Part shown: piece after piece, positions 46,700-56,146 of the stretch
Layout of the letters: each line of letters starts with the position of its first letter
How positions within the stretch are numbered: position 1 is the stretch's first letter
The notes under the pieces: generated by a model
Databases searched by the model: none
Seen by the model: the letters and a program-made list of their open reading frames with translations, nothing else
What the model was told of the DNA's origin: nothing
DNA from: Nostoc sp. CENA543
GTDB taxonomy: Bacteria; Cyanobacteriota; Cyanobacteriia; Cyanobacteriales; Nostocaceae
Direction of reading: 5' to 3'
DNA: 64,000 nucleotides
Assembly: GCF_002896875.1 (NCBI RefSeq)
Contig: NZ_CP023278.1
Coordinates: 1,860,001-1,924,000, forward strand
Program-made: the position numbers and the translations under genes

Positions 46700-47220
46700 G
46701 CCTAGAGATATATGTTGGTGAAGTACTCCGGCTCGCTTCGAGTCAAGCATATCGCTCATAGAAACGACCATCAACGTTTCGCGTCTCGTTCGCCGTTGCC
46801 TCCTTGTACAAGTACAATTTGGTCTTACACAGCGTTTCTGGTATCGCTACCTTGATCTCTTCAAGAGAGAACCCGCGCAGCTATCCGCCTTCCGCAGACA
46901 GTTTGATTACTTTTCGTCTTACTCGCCTTGGATTTACGACAATGGTCTACCAGCTAGGTTTTCAGCTTTCCCGATCTCTGCCGAGTGCATGCTTTATACC
47001 TCAAGGGTGGCCTCTTAGTCAGTCGGGTGGGTCAACAACCATCAATATTGTCTCACAAACATTGACGATTCCGACGCTCGCGGACACGGCTTAGCTACGC
47101 TATCAACCATCCCTTTCCCTAATCAACCTAACGGTTGATATCCGTCGGAGATGCTTTCGTCATCGTCCTGCTATCCATCCCTACCCGTAAGCGTTGCGGG
47201 GTAGGGACTTCCGCAGATTT
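46700..47220 (-). ncRNA. Candidate structured RNA or mobile-element remnant
   Basis: This roughly 500-bp stretch is richer in GC than the surroundings and has no credible ORF (one short plus-strand frame has no RBS or family). Read on the minus strand it contains features that recall HEARO/IscB-type RNA, including GGAGGCAACGG and several short hairpins, and it precedes a small gene in the same direction. Dispersed repeats typical of Nostoc (for example 'gcgtagctaagccgtgtccgcgagcg', in part) also occur in it. A degenerate IS remnant is an equally possible explanation. Confidence 0.25.
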
Positions 47221-47245
47221 TGTTAAATTTCACCTCGTTCTACTT

Positions 47246-50056
47246 ATGCGTTCTCCAAAACCTTATTTAACGGCTATTACTCTAATTTTGGTGATCTCAG
47301 GGGCGATCGCTAATTTACCGATATTATTCTCAACACCGCAAGTATTGGCACAAACACCACAAGACCGCAAAGCTGAAGCAGACCGATTGCTGCTGCAAGG
47401 TATTAAGCAATTTCAAACTGGTCAACTTGAAGCAGTATTACAATCTTGGCAACAAGCACTCAAAATCTACCAAGAAATCAAAGACCGTAAAGGCGAGGGT
47501 GCTGCACTTGCGAATCTTGCTAATGCTTACAAAGTTTTAAAAAACTACCCTAAAATTATTGAGTGCTATAAGCAGTATTTACCAATCGCACGAGAATCAA
47601 AAAACCGTCAAGGTGAGAGTGATGCACTTTTTAATATTGGTCTTGCCTACGGTAGCTTACAAGATTACACCAAAGCCATTGAGTATTACGAGCAAGGATT
47701 GCCAATCACAAGAGAAATTAAAGACACTCAAAATGAGTTTTACACTCTTGGAAATCTTGGTATTGCCCACCTTCAACTAAAAAACTACCGCAAAGCAATT
47801 GAATATGAACAGCAATACTTGGTGATCGCACGGAAAATCAAAGACCGTCCCAGGGAACTGCAAGGACTGAAAGCTCTTGCTGTTGCCTATCAAGGATTGT
47901 CAGACTTTCCAAAAGCCTTGGAATACTCACAGCGAGGTTTGGACATAGCAAAAGAAATAAAAGACCGGAATGGAGAGGGACAATTACAGGGACTACTCAG
48001 TATGCTCTACGCGAATCTAGGATACTACCCCAAAGCTATTGCGTCCGCGCAGCAGAGTTTAGCGATCGCTAAGGAAATTAAAATACCCGAACAGGAGGGT
48101 TATGCACTGGAAAATCTAGGTAATATCTACGTTGTATTGGGAGAGACCTCCAAAGCTGTAGAATATTATCAGCAGAGTTTAGTGATCTCTCGAAAAATCA
48201 AAAACCGTAATGGCGAGGGTACACTACTGGGTAATCTTGGCAACAACTACGCGATTTCAGGAGACTACCTCAAAGCGATTGAGTCTTATGAACAAAGATT
48301 AGCGATCGCAAGAGAAATTAAAGATGATTTAGGAGAGCTTGTTGCACTGGGGAATTTAGGCATATCCTACATGATATTAGGAAACCACCCCAAAGGTATT
48401 GAGTATTATCAGCAAGAGTTAACAAAAGCAAGGAAAATAAAAGACCGTCTCGGTGAGGGATCGGCTTTGAGTCATTTCGGTGGTGCCTACATTGATTCGG
48501 GAGAATACTCCAAAGCGATTGAGCATCTCCAGCAAGCTTTGGTGATCGCACAAGAGTTAAAAGATGCTGGCAGCAAGAAGATTGCGCTGAATAGTTTAGG
48601 GCTAGCTTTCTACAAACAAGAAAATTTGACTCTGGCAGAAAGTAATCTAATTGAGGCAATCAAACTCCAAGAGTCTCTACGTTTACGAGCAAAGGAATTA
48701 AAGGATATACAAAAGATATCGTTGTATGACCAGCAAAGAAGTTCATACGAAACTCTACAACAAGTCTTCATAGCCCAGAATAAAACTGATGCAGCCTTAG
48801 AAATATCCGAACGAGGCAGGGGACGTGCTTTTGTAGAGTTACTGACTTCTCGAATTTTCTCTAACTCCAAGGAACAATTACTCACTCCACCAACAATTGC
48901 AGAAATTAAACAAATTGCAAGATTACAAAATGCCACTTTGGTACAATATTCGATTATTAGTGATAAATTCAAAGTAGAAGGTAAGATTCAATTCAAAGAA
49001 TCTGAACTCTACATTTGGGTAATTAACTCCACAGGTGAAGTTACTTTCCGTAAAGTTGACTTGAAACCCCTGTGGCAAAAAGAAAATACAACTCTTCCAC
49101 AACTTGTTACCACCAGCCGTCAAGCGATAGGTGCAAGAGGTACAGCTTTTCGCGGTATCAATGTAACCTATAACCCCAATGCACCCAAAGCCAAAAATAA
49201 TTTAAAGCGTCTCCACGAATTATTAATCAACCCCATTGCTGACTTATTACCTAAAAATCCTAACGAAAGAGTAATTTTTATTCCTCAAAATGCATTATTC
49301 CTCGTCCCCTTCGCCGCCTTACAAGACGCAGAAAGTAAATATCTAATTGAAAAACATACTATTCTCACGTCACCATCAATTCAGGTGTTAGACTTAACCC
49401 GCAAACAAAGACAACGTTTAGGCACAAAACCCATCCAAGGGAAAGACACGCTGATTGTTGGTAATCCCACCATGCCCTTTTTCGCACCTAAAATTGATGA
49501 AACTCCCCAACAACTTACGCCTTTACCTGGTGCAGAAAAAGAAGCAACAGCAATTAGCAAATTACTCAAAACCGCACCTCTAATTGGCAACAAAGCCACA
49601 GAATCAACTGTAATCAAACGTTTACCCCAAGCACGATTTGTGCATTTAGCCACCCACGGTATATTTGATGATATTCAAGGGTTAAATAGTGCGATCGCTT
49701 TAACTCCATCGGGTCAAGATGATGGCTTATTAACAGCTTCGGAAATTCTTGATTTAAAACTGAATGCGGAATTAGTGGTGCTGAGTGCTTGCGATACCGG
49801 CAGGGGACGCATTTCTGGGGATGGGGTGATTGGGTTATCTCGTTCGTTAATTAGTGCGGGTGTCCCTAGTGTTTTAGTATCGCTGTGGGCAGTGCCAGAC
49901 GCGCCTACAGCCCGATTAATGACGCAATTTTATCAAAATCTGCAAAAAAACCCTGACAAAGCCCAAGCACTGCGTCAGGCGATGTTGACGACGATGAAAA
50001 CGAACCCGAACCCTGTTGATTGGGCGGCTTTTACTCTTATTGGAGAAGCTGAGTAG
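47246..50056 (+). CDS. Exported TPR-CHAT protease, intact dyad, largest copy
   Basis: 936 residues from ATG 47246 (MRSPKPYLTAI), chosen because the signal peptide starts here and the longer frame to 47135 runs into the structured region. Cleavage is expected near PQVLAQTPQ. About eleven TPRs precede the CHAT domain, which has His804 (FVHLATHGIFDD) and Cys849 (VVLSACDTGRG). Homologous over its length to the genes at 36193 and 40912. The gap 50057-50455 that follows has no clear gene, only low-complexity DNA. Confidence 0.93.
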   Translation: MRSPKPYLTAITLILVISGAIANLPILFSTPQVLAQTPQDRKAEADRLLLQGIKQFQTGQLEAVLQSWQQALKIYQEIKDRKGEGAALANLANAYKVLKNYPKIIECYKQYLPIARESKNRQGESDALFNIGLAYGSLQDYTKAIEYYEQGLPITREIKDTQNEFYTLGNLGIAHLQLKNYRKAIEYEQQYLVIARKIKDRPRELQGLKALAVAYQGLSDFPKALEYSQRGLDIAKEIKDRNGEGQLQGLLSMLYANLGYYPKAIASAQQSLAIAKEIKIPEQEGYALENLGNIYVVLGETSKAVEYYQQSLVISRKIKNRNGEGTLLGNLGNNYAISGDYLKAIESYEQRLAIAREIKDDLGELVALGNLGISYMILGNHPKGIEYYQQELTKARKIKDRLGEGSALSHFGGAYIDSGEYSKAIEHLQQALVIAQELKDAGSKKIALNSLGLAFYKQENLTLAESNLIEAIKLQESLRLRAKELKDIQKISLYDQQRSSYETLQQVFIAQNKTDAALEISERGRGRAFVELLTSRIFSNSKEQLLTPPTIAEIKQIARLQNATLVQYSIISDKFKVEGKIQFKESELYIWVINSTGEVTFRKVDLKPLWQKENTTLPQLVTTSRQAIGARGTAFRGINVTYNPNAPKAKNNLKRLHELLINPIADLLPKNPNERVIFIPQNALFLVPFAALQDAESKYLIEKHTILTSPSIQVLDLTRKQRQRLGTKPIQGKDTLIVGNPTMPFFAPKIDETPQQLTPLPGAEKEATAISKLLKTAPLIGNKATESTVIKRLPQARFVHLATHGIFDDIQGLNSAIALTPSGQDDGLLTASEILDLKLNAELVVLSACDTGRGRISGDGVIGLSRSLISAGVPSVLVSLWAVPDAPTARLMTQFYQNLQKNPDKAQALRQAMLTTMKTNPNPVDWAAFTLIGEAE

Positions 50057-50455
50057 TTTTTTAAATTAGCAATTTTCTCATTATGTACAAACTGCACTTT
50101 CGCAAAATAATCCTATTGCTGTGTCTATCCTTTTCAGACTTCGTAGACTTCGTATAGTCAACAATGTAAAGTTTTATATCAACATTAAACATTTCTAGTA
50201 TCTGTTAACGAAGAGGCAGAGGGGAACTGAGCTATTACCCTCTGAGTGGAGCGAAGCGGAACATGAGTATGTTTGCGGAGCGTCTTGTAGCCCCGTCTTT
50301 ACAGCACGCTTGGCTGTTTCTGCGTCTGAGCTTCTGTCTCAGCCTCTCTCCCCTGCCTCTTTTGACTCAAAAGCCTGTGATATTTTGCATAACCTCACAC
50401 GACTCAGAAATACAATCCTATGAAGCGACTTCAGCCAAGATATACGTAAAATCCT
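50057..50455. other. Gene-free intergenic region
   Basis: Short reading frames here have no Shine-Dalgarno or recognisable family. Part of it is a G-rich and C-rich low-complexity stretch near 50210-50350. It should contain the metacaspase promoter. Confidence 0.45.
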
Positions 50456-52735
50456 ATGTCTTACATCAAACGCCGCCAATTTCTGCAATTCTCTGCTTCC
50501 ACCCTCGCAACTTTGGGTTTGAGTCAGTTGGATATTATGCAGCAGGGTCATAATTTGGGTAAAGTTCTGGCTCAAAAGACAGGACGTAAACTAGCTTTAT
50601 TAGTGGGAATTAATCAATATCCTCAAAGCACAGGTTTAAAACCTCTATCTGGTTGCGTTACTGATGTGAGGTTGCAGCAAAAGTTACTCATTCACCGCTT
50701 TGGTTTTAAAGCTGAAGATGTGATCACTCTGACTAACCAACAAGCCACCCGTGAAGGTATTCTCAGCAAATTTGAACAACATCTGATTAATCAGGCTCGT
50801 CCTGGTGATGTGGTGGTGTTTCACTTTTCTGGACATGGTTCGCGCCTTTATGACAGAGATGGCGATGCACCAGATGGACTCAATAGTGCTTTAGTTCCCG
50901 TGGATGGTCGATTACCAGAAGGCTATCCATTTCAGGGGGGCTTTGTCAACCACATTATGGGGCATACACTATTTTTACTCATGTCTGCATTGAAAACCGA
51001 GAATGTCACGGTGGTGTTAGATTGTTGTCATTCTGGTGGGGGTAAACGGGGTAATTTACGTGTGCGTGCTGTTGATGATGGAGAGTTACTAAAACCCAGT
51101 CTCGAAGAATTGCTATATCAAGGTCAGTGGTTGGATAAGTTAGGAATGTCACGACAAGAATTTATCCAAAAACGTAGACAAACTGTGGCTAAAGGGGTGG
51201 TAATTGCTAGTGCTAGAAGGGAACAATTAGCGGCTGATTTACCCTTTGGAGATTTCCATGCAGGAGCGTTTACTTACCTATTAACGCAGTATATTTGGCA
51301 ACAAATTGGCAATGAACCGATCAATAGAGCGATCGCTAATGTGGGTCGCAGTACAAAAATCTTAGCTAGTCGTGAAGGCTACTATCAAGACCCAGAAATT
51401 GAGTCTAATCTCAATTCTCAAAATCCTAATCCACCCCTCTATTTTTTCCCTTTTCAAGCTATACCGGCAGAGGCGGTAATTACTCAAGTTAATAATAATC
51501 AGGTTCAGTTATGGTTGGGTGGCATTGATTCACAAAGTTTAGAAGCTTTTACTAATAATCCTCTCTTTTCAGTTGTGGATAATCAAGGTAATGAAGTTGG
51601 GTGGTTAAAGTTAGATTCCCGCCAAGGATTAGAAGGAAAAGGTACATTAGTAAATACACGCAATGGCTCAGTTAAAAATTTACAACCAGGCACTTTATTA
51701 CAAGAACGGATTCGCAGTATTCCCAATAATCCCACTTTAAAAATCGGTATTGATGAATCTCTTAATCAAAAAACTGCCCAACAAGCTATCCAATCTATGC
51801 AAGCAATTAAACGCATTGAACCTACAGCTTTAGGGAAACAGGAGGTGCAATATATTTTTGGGCAGATGACAGCAAATACATTGCAACAACTCCAGAAATT
51901 AAAAATATCTAACCTGCCAAAAGTTGGTAGTTTTGGTTTATTTTTACCCAGCCAAGACCAAATTATTCCTCAGTCTTTTGGTGAAGCAGGTGAATCGGTA
52001 ACGAATGCAGTCAAAAGGTTACAACCCAAGTTGCAATCTCTTTTAGCTGCACGGGTGGTCAAGCAAATTCTCGGTAACACTAATTCATCCAGATTGAATG
52101 TAACTGTGTCGATGAATATTGCTGATAGTAATGAATTATTAGCCGAAACTTTTCCGGTACGGGGTAATACTAAAAAGTCTACTTTCTCTACATCTGCTGC
52201 ATCTGTAAAAATCTCTGAATTTGGTTTGAGTCAACTACCTATAGGCACTAAAATTGCTTTTAAAATTCAAAATAATGAGTCTCAATCTCTTTATCTGAGC
52301 ATTTTAGTTATTGATGCAGAAGGAACGATGACGGTCATATTTCCTAATAATTGGTCAGCGTCAGAAAATGCAGCGTTAGTCGAAGCCAATCAAACACAAC
52401 TAATTCCGCAGATTGATGATGAATTTGTCTTAACTGTTTCTGAACCTTTAGGGGTTTCTGAGGCTTTAATTATTGCCAGTACCTCACCTTTAAGAACATC
52501 TCTCCAAGCATTACAAAAAATCGCTAGCCTTGCAGGAGCTAGTAATACTCGTCAACCCATTTCTACAAAGCCTGACCAAATTTTAGATGTGACAAATAAG
52601 TTACTAGATGATCTAGATACGGGAACACGTAATGCTTTAAGAGGTCAAGAAGTCACTTTACCATCAGGTGTGAGGGGAATCGATACTCAAAAACTAGCAG
52701 CAATGGCGATCGCTTTTGAAGTCGTACCCTCTTAA
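50456..52735 (+). CDS. Exported caspase-like (C14/orthocaspase) protein with DUF4384
   Basis: 759 residues. The twin-Arg-like N-terminus KRRQFLQFSASTLATLGL with VLAQ near 38 suggests export. The caspase domain (about 43-310) has His127 in VVFHFSGHGSRL and Cys191 in VVLDCCHSGGG. The C-terminal part (about 560-700) is DUF4384-like (KIAFKIQNNESQSLYLSILVID near 600). Orthocaspases cleave after Arg/Lys and are linked with stress and cell death in cyanobacteria. It follows the CHAT and subtilase genes. Confidence 0.9.
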   Translation: MSYIKRRQFLQFSASTLATLGLSQLDIMQQGHNLGKVLAQKTGRKLALLVGINQYPQSTGLKPLSGCVTDVRLQQKLLIHRFGFKAEDVITLTNQQATREGILSKFEQHLINQARPGDVVVFHFSGHGSRLYDRDGDAPDGLNSALVPVDGRLPEGYPFQGGFVNHIMGHTLFLLMSALKTENVTVVLDCCHSGGGKRGNLRVRAVDDGELLKPSLEELLYQGQWLDKLGMSRQEFIQKRRQTVAKGVVIASARREQLAADLPFGDFHAGAFTYLLTQYIWQQIGNEPINRAIANVGRSTKILASREGYYQDPEIESNLNSQNPNPPLYFFPFQAIPAEAVITQVNNNQVQLWLGGIDSQSLEAFTNNPLFSVVDNQGNEVGWLKLDSRQGLEGKGTLVNTRNGSVKNLQPGTLLQERIRSIPNNPTLKIGIDESLNQKTAQQAIQSMQAIKRIEPTALGKQEVQYIFGQMTANTLQQLQKLKISNLPKVGSFGLFLPSQDQIIPQSFGEAGESVTNAVKRLQPKLQSLLAARVVKQILGNTNSSRLNVTVSMNIADSNELLAETFPVRGNTKKSTFSTSAASVKISEFGLSQLPIGTKIAFKIQNNESQSLYLSILVIDAEGTMTVIFPNNWSASENAALVEANQTQLIPQIDDEFVLTVSEPLGVSEALIIASTSPLRTSLQALQKIASLAGASNTRQPISTKPDQILDVTNKLLDDLDTGTRNALRGQEVTLPSGVRGIDTQKLAAMAIAFEVVPS

Positions 52736-52811
52736 TATCTCTAATTTTTCCCTATTTCTAAGAATAATTTTCGCAATCTCATTTGATTCTCTAACCAAGC
52801 CATAAAACATC

Positions 52812-53411
52812 ATGGAAGCAGAAATCAAAGATGTAAATCTTCCCAATGGTCAATTATTGACACCCTTTCAACGCAAATTATTACTGAAAAATTTGACCGA
52901 AGATTTACCAGGATTATACCGTCAACGTATTCAAATTATGTTGTTAGCAGATGAAGGTAAATCACAAACCAACATCTGTCGTACCTTGGGATGCTGTCCC
53001 GCTACAGCCAGACATTGGATACATATTGCTCGGAGTGGAATGGCGCATCAATGGCAAACTGCCCCAATTGGTCGTCCTAAAGCCGTCAATGAAGAATATT
53101 TAGAGCGTTTAAAAACACTAGTTAATGATAGTCCCCGTAATTATGGTTATGCTTTTCAACGGTGGACAGCAAACTGGTTAAGTAAGCATTTAGCTAAGGA
53201 ATTCGGCTTTCAGTTGAGTGATTGTCATATCAAACGCTTACTCAAAACAATGGGTTTATCGACAAAATCTAAACCTGTTATCACCCCAGAAACTCCATCC
53301 CAAATATCTACCAATTCCCAGATTTCTATCGGTAATCTCAGTAGTGAAAGTTTGTTAAATGAGAGTGAAAGATTACCGATTCATTTCTTGAAAATTAAGA
53401 CAAATTCATAA
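52812..53411 (+). CDS. Transposase-derived HTH protein, exporter module 1
   Basis: 199 residues resembling only the DNA-binding half of IS630-type transposases: a first HTH 'EGKSQTNICRTLGCCPATARHWI' near 60 and a second winged HTH 'RNYGYAFQRWTANWLSKHLAKEF' near 115. The DDE catalytic domain is absent and the C-terminus is Ser/Thr-rich. It ends 4 bp before the exporter gene, and a 208-residue homologue precedes the other exporter at 62056. It therefore probably regulates the module, having been domesticated from a transposase. Confidence 0.8.
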   Translation: MEAEIKDVNLPNGQLLTPFQRKLLLKNLTEDLPGLYRQRIQIMLLADEGKSQTNICRTLGCCPATARHWIHIARSGMAHQWQTAPIGRPKAVNEEYLERLKTLVNDSPRNYGYAFQRWTANWLSKHLAKEFGFQLSDCHIKRLLKTMGLSTKSKPVITPETPSQISTNSQISIGNLSSESLLNESERLPIHFLKIKTNS

Positions 53412-53415
53412 AATC

Positions 53416-56130
53416 ATGTTGCATAATTCATCCATAGCAGAAGTTTCTAGGGAACTTTTGCAAAATACGCTTGGCTATTCTCTCACAGAAGCTGAATTTC
53501 AAGATATTCAGCCAAAAGTTAAATATCTAGAACCAAAAATTGGGAAGTTTTGGCAAGGAATTGATGTAGAACCAGGTATTTATATTCTGCTTGGTGGTAA
53601 GGTCAGGTTATTAGATGAAACTGGCGAATTAATCACCACATTAGAAACTGGAGGATATTTTGGCTGTTTTACTTTATTTCCCGATGCCAAATTTATACCC
53701 TATGCAGCTAGAGCTAGCGCAAATTTACAACTTTGTTTTATATCTGGTGACGTTTTATCACCCCTACTAGCTAAACATTCCCAAATCCGTGAACATTTAT
53801 GGTTACAAGCACAAACTCTCAATTCTTTATTGACTAAATCTCACATTCCTATTTCAGAAAAGCCAGAACAAATACCTGTTGTCTCTGACTCTACAACACA
53901 GATAAAGCAAGATAAAAAGATTAGCAAAGCCTACTTTCCTAACCCTAGCCAAAAAGTTAGTCATTTGTGGCAAAAAGTCACTCGACGCTATCCTTTTTTT
54001 GCTCAACAGAGTTCATCTGACTGCGGTGCAGCTTGTTTAGTAATGATTGGACGCTATTGGGGAAAGCAATTTAGTGTGAACCTTTTGCGAGAACTGGCTA
54101 ATGTTGACCGCAATGGTTCATCTCTGCGTGGGTTGACAGTAGCAGCAGAAAGTCTGGGGTTGAATACTCGTCCGGTGAAAGCTAGTTTTGAGCAGTTAGC
54201 AAAACAAAAGTTGCCTGCGATCGCCCATTGGCAAGGAAAACATTATATCGTTGTATACGAGATTACCGCCAAACAAGTGATTATTGCTGATCCTGCGATC
54301 GGTCAGCTTACTCTCTCTCATCAAGAATTCCAAGCAAACTGGACTGGATATGCGCTATTACTAGAACCAACCGCCTTATTCAAAGATGCACAAGAAAATA
54401 CCACGCCTTTTTGGCAATTCTTTGAATTAATTAAACCTCATTCTGTGGTGATGTTAGAAGTATTTATTGCTTCCGTATTTATCCAAATATTTGGACTCAT
54501 CACACCCCTATTTACACAATTAATTTTAGACAGTGTAGTACAACAGAGTTCTTATGTGACCTTGTTGGCTGTGGGGTTAGGGTTAATGATGTTTAGCCTC
54601 TTCCGCGTAGCTATGACGGGGTTACGGCAATATTTAATCGACCACACAGCCAATAAGATAAATGTCGCGTTAGTAGTAGCATTTATTCGTCACACTCTAC
54701 GCCTACCTTTGAGTTATTTTGAAACTCGTTATGTGGGGGATATTATCTCTCGTTTACAGGAGAACAATAAAATTCAACGCCTACTTTCTGGTGAAGCATT
54801 ATCCATAATCCTAGATTTATTGACTGTATTTGTCTATCTAGGGTTGATGTTTTGGTACAGTTGGCAAATGGCATTATTATCATTAATAATTGTGCCGCCA
54901 TTTTTCTTATTGGCGTTGATTGCTACACCATTTTTACAAAGAATTTCCAGAGAAATATTTGATGCTATTGCTAAAGAGAATAGTTATCTCATTGAAATTT
55001 TAACAGGCATCCGCACAATTAAATCTACATCTGTAGAACAAACAGTCCGTTGGCATTGGGAAGAGTTATTACAAAAAGAGGTCAAGAAAAATTTTGCTGG
55101 ACAAATAATTGGTAATCGCCTGCAAATTTTTAGTAATACTATTGAAGCAGTGGTATCTACAACCTTATTGTGGTACGGAGCTAGTTTAGTAATTGCTAAT
55201 CAATTATCCATTGGTCAATTAGTAGCATTTCATATGCTTTTAGGTAATATTATTAAACCTTTTCAGCGATTAACTGTACTCTGGCATCAGTTACAAGAGG
55301 TCATCATTTCAGTAGAACGTATTAACGATGTCTTAGATGCTGAGGCTGAGGAAGATTTACAAATAACAAATCGTCAATCAATCCCCCAAATTCAAGGAAA
55401 TATTTGTTTTGAAAATGTGACATTTCGCTATCATCCAGATAATGAAGTCAATATTCTGGAAAATCTCAACTTTAAAATTAAATCTGGGCAAATAGTCGCC
55501 TTAGTAGGACGTAGCGGTTCTGGTAAAACTACAATTTCTAAGCTGGCTTTAGGTTTATATCCACCTACCGACGGCAGAATTTTAATTGATGGATATGATA
55601 TTAATACTATTTCTCTACATTCTTTACGTCAGCAAGTAGGAGTAGTTGATCAAGATACTTTTTTATTCGGGAATACAATTCGAGAAAATATTGCTTTAGG
55701 AAATCCGAATGCTAGTTTATCGGAAATTAGAGAGGCTGCTAAATTAGCCGGTGCGGATGAATTTATTACAAAGTTACCTATGGGTTATGAAACCGAAATC
55801 GGGGAAGGTGGAGGGTTATTATCTGGAGGACAAAGGCAAAGAATCGCCATTGCTAGAGCTTTATTAGGTAATCCTCGCCTGTTGATTTTAGATGAAGCTA
55901 CTTCCCATCTTGATACTGAATCAGAAAGAATAATTCAGCAGAATTTAAAGAAAATTTTGCAAGGAAGAACTGCTTTAATTATTGCTCATCGTCTTTCTAC
56001 TATCAAGAGAGCGGATTTAATTTTGGTGTTAGATAAGGGGTTGTTAATTGAGAGTGGTAAACACGAGGAATTAATGGCGAAGCGTGGTCATTATTTCTAT
56101 CTCAATCAACAACAGTTAGGTGTGGAATAA
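53416..56130 (+). CDS. cNMP-like/C39 peptidase/ABC exporter
   Basis: 904 residues. N-terminal cyclic-nucleotide-binding-like beta roll (about 25-150) has FGCFTLFPDAK in place of the FGE...RAA motif, so ligand binding is doubtful. The C39 peptidase follows with Cys203 (SSDCGAACLVMI), His in KHYIVVYE and Asp in IADPAIG. Six membrane helices span about 340-630. The ATPase has Walker A GRSGSGKTT (Lys704), LSGGQRQRIAIARALL and LILDEATSHLD. C39 exporters cut after a double glycine while exporting peptides. The likely substrate is the small peptide at 60032. Confidence 0.94.
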   Translation: MLHNSSIAEVSRELLQNTLGYSLTEAEFQDIQPKVKYLEPKIGKFWQGIDVEPGIYILLGGKVRLLDETGELITTLETGGYFGCFTLFPDAKFIPYAARASANLQLCFISGDVLSPLLAKHSQIREHLWLQAQTLNSLLTKSHIPISEKPEQIPVVSDSTTQIKQDKKISKAYFPNPSQKVSHLWQKVTRRYPFFAQQSSSDCGAACLVMIGRYWGKQFSVNLLRELANVDRNGSSLRGLTVAAESLGLNTRPVKASFEQLAKQKLPAIAHWQGKHYIVVYEITAKQVIIADPAIGQLTLSHQEFQANWTGYALLLEPTALFKDAQENTTPFWQFFELIKPHSVVMLEVFIASVFIQIFGLITPLFTQLILDSVVQQSSYVTLLAVGLGLMMFSLFRVAMTGLRQYLIDHTANKINVALVVAFIRHTLRLPLSYFETRYVGDIISRLQENNKIQRLLSGEALSIILDLLTVFVYLGLMFWYSWQMALLSLIIVPPFFLLALIATPFLQRISREIFDAIAKENSYLIEILTGIRTIKSTSVEQTVRWHWEELLQKEVKKNFAGQIIGNRLQIFSNTIEAVVSTTLLWYGASLVIANQLSIGQLVAFHMLLGNIIKPFQRLTVLWHQLQEVIISVERINDVLDAEAEEDLQITNRQSIPQIQGNICFENVTFRYHPDNEVNILENLNFKIKSGQIVALVGRSGSGKTTISKLALGLYPPTDGRILIDGYDINTISLHSLRQQVGVVDQDTFLFGNTIRENIALGNPNASLSEIREAAKLAGADEFITKLPMGYETEIGEGGGLLSGGQRQRIAIARALLGNPRLLILDEATSHLDTESERIIQQNLKKILQGRTALIIAHRLSTIKRADLILVLDKGLLIESGKHEELMAKRGHYFYLNQQQLGVE

Positions 56131-56146
56131 AAATGTGAGGTAAAAT

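Noticed and set aside
46804-47094. 96-codon plus-strand frame
   Set aside because: No Shine-Dalgarno, unusual composition, and it lies in the region that looks like structured RNA or repeat on the other strand.
46700-47220. Group II intron
   Set aside because: I looked for a GTGCG-type 5' end, a domain V hairpin and a reverse transcriptase frame and found none.
50263-50553. 96-codon plus-strand frame before the caspase-like gene
   Set aside because: It overlaps the start of the well-supported caspase-like gene in another frame and has no recognisable features.
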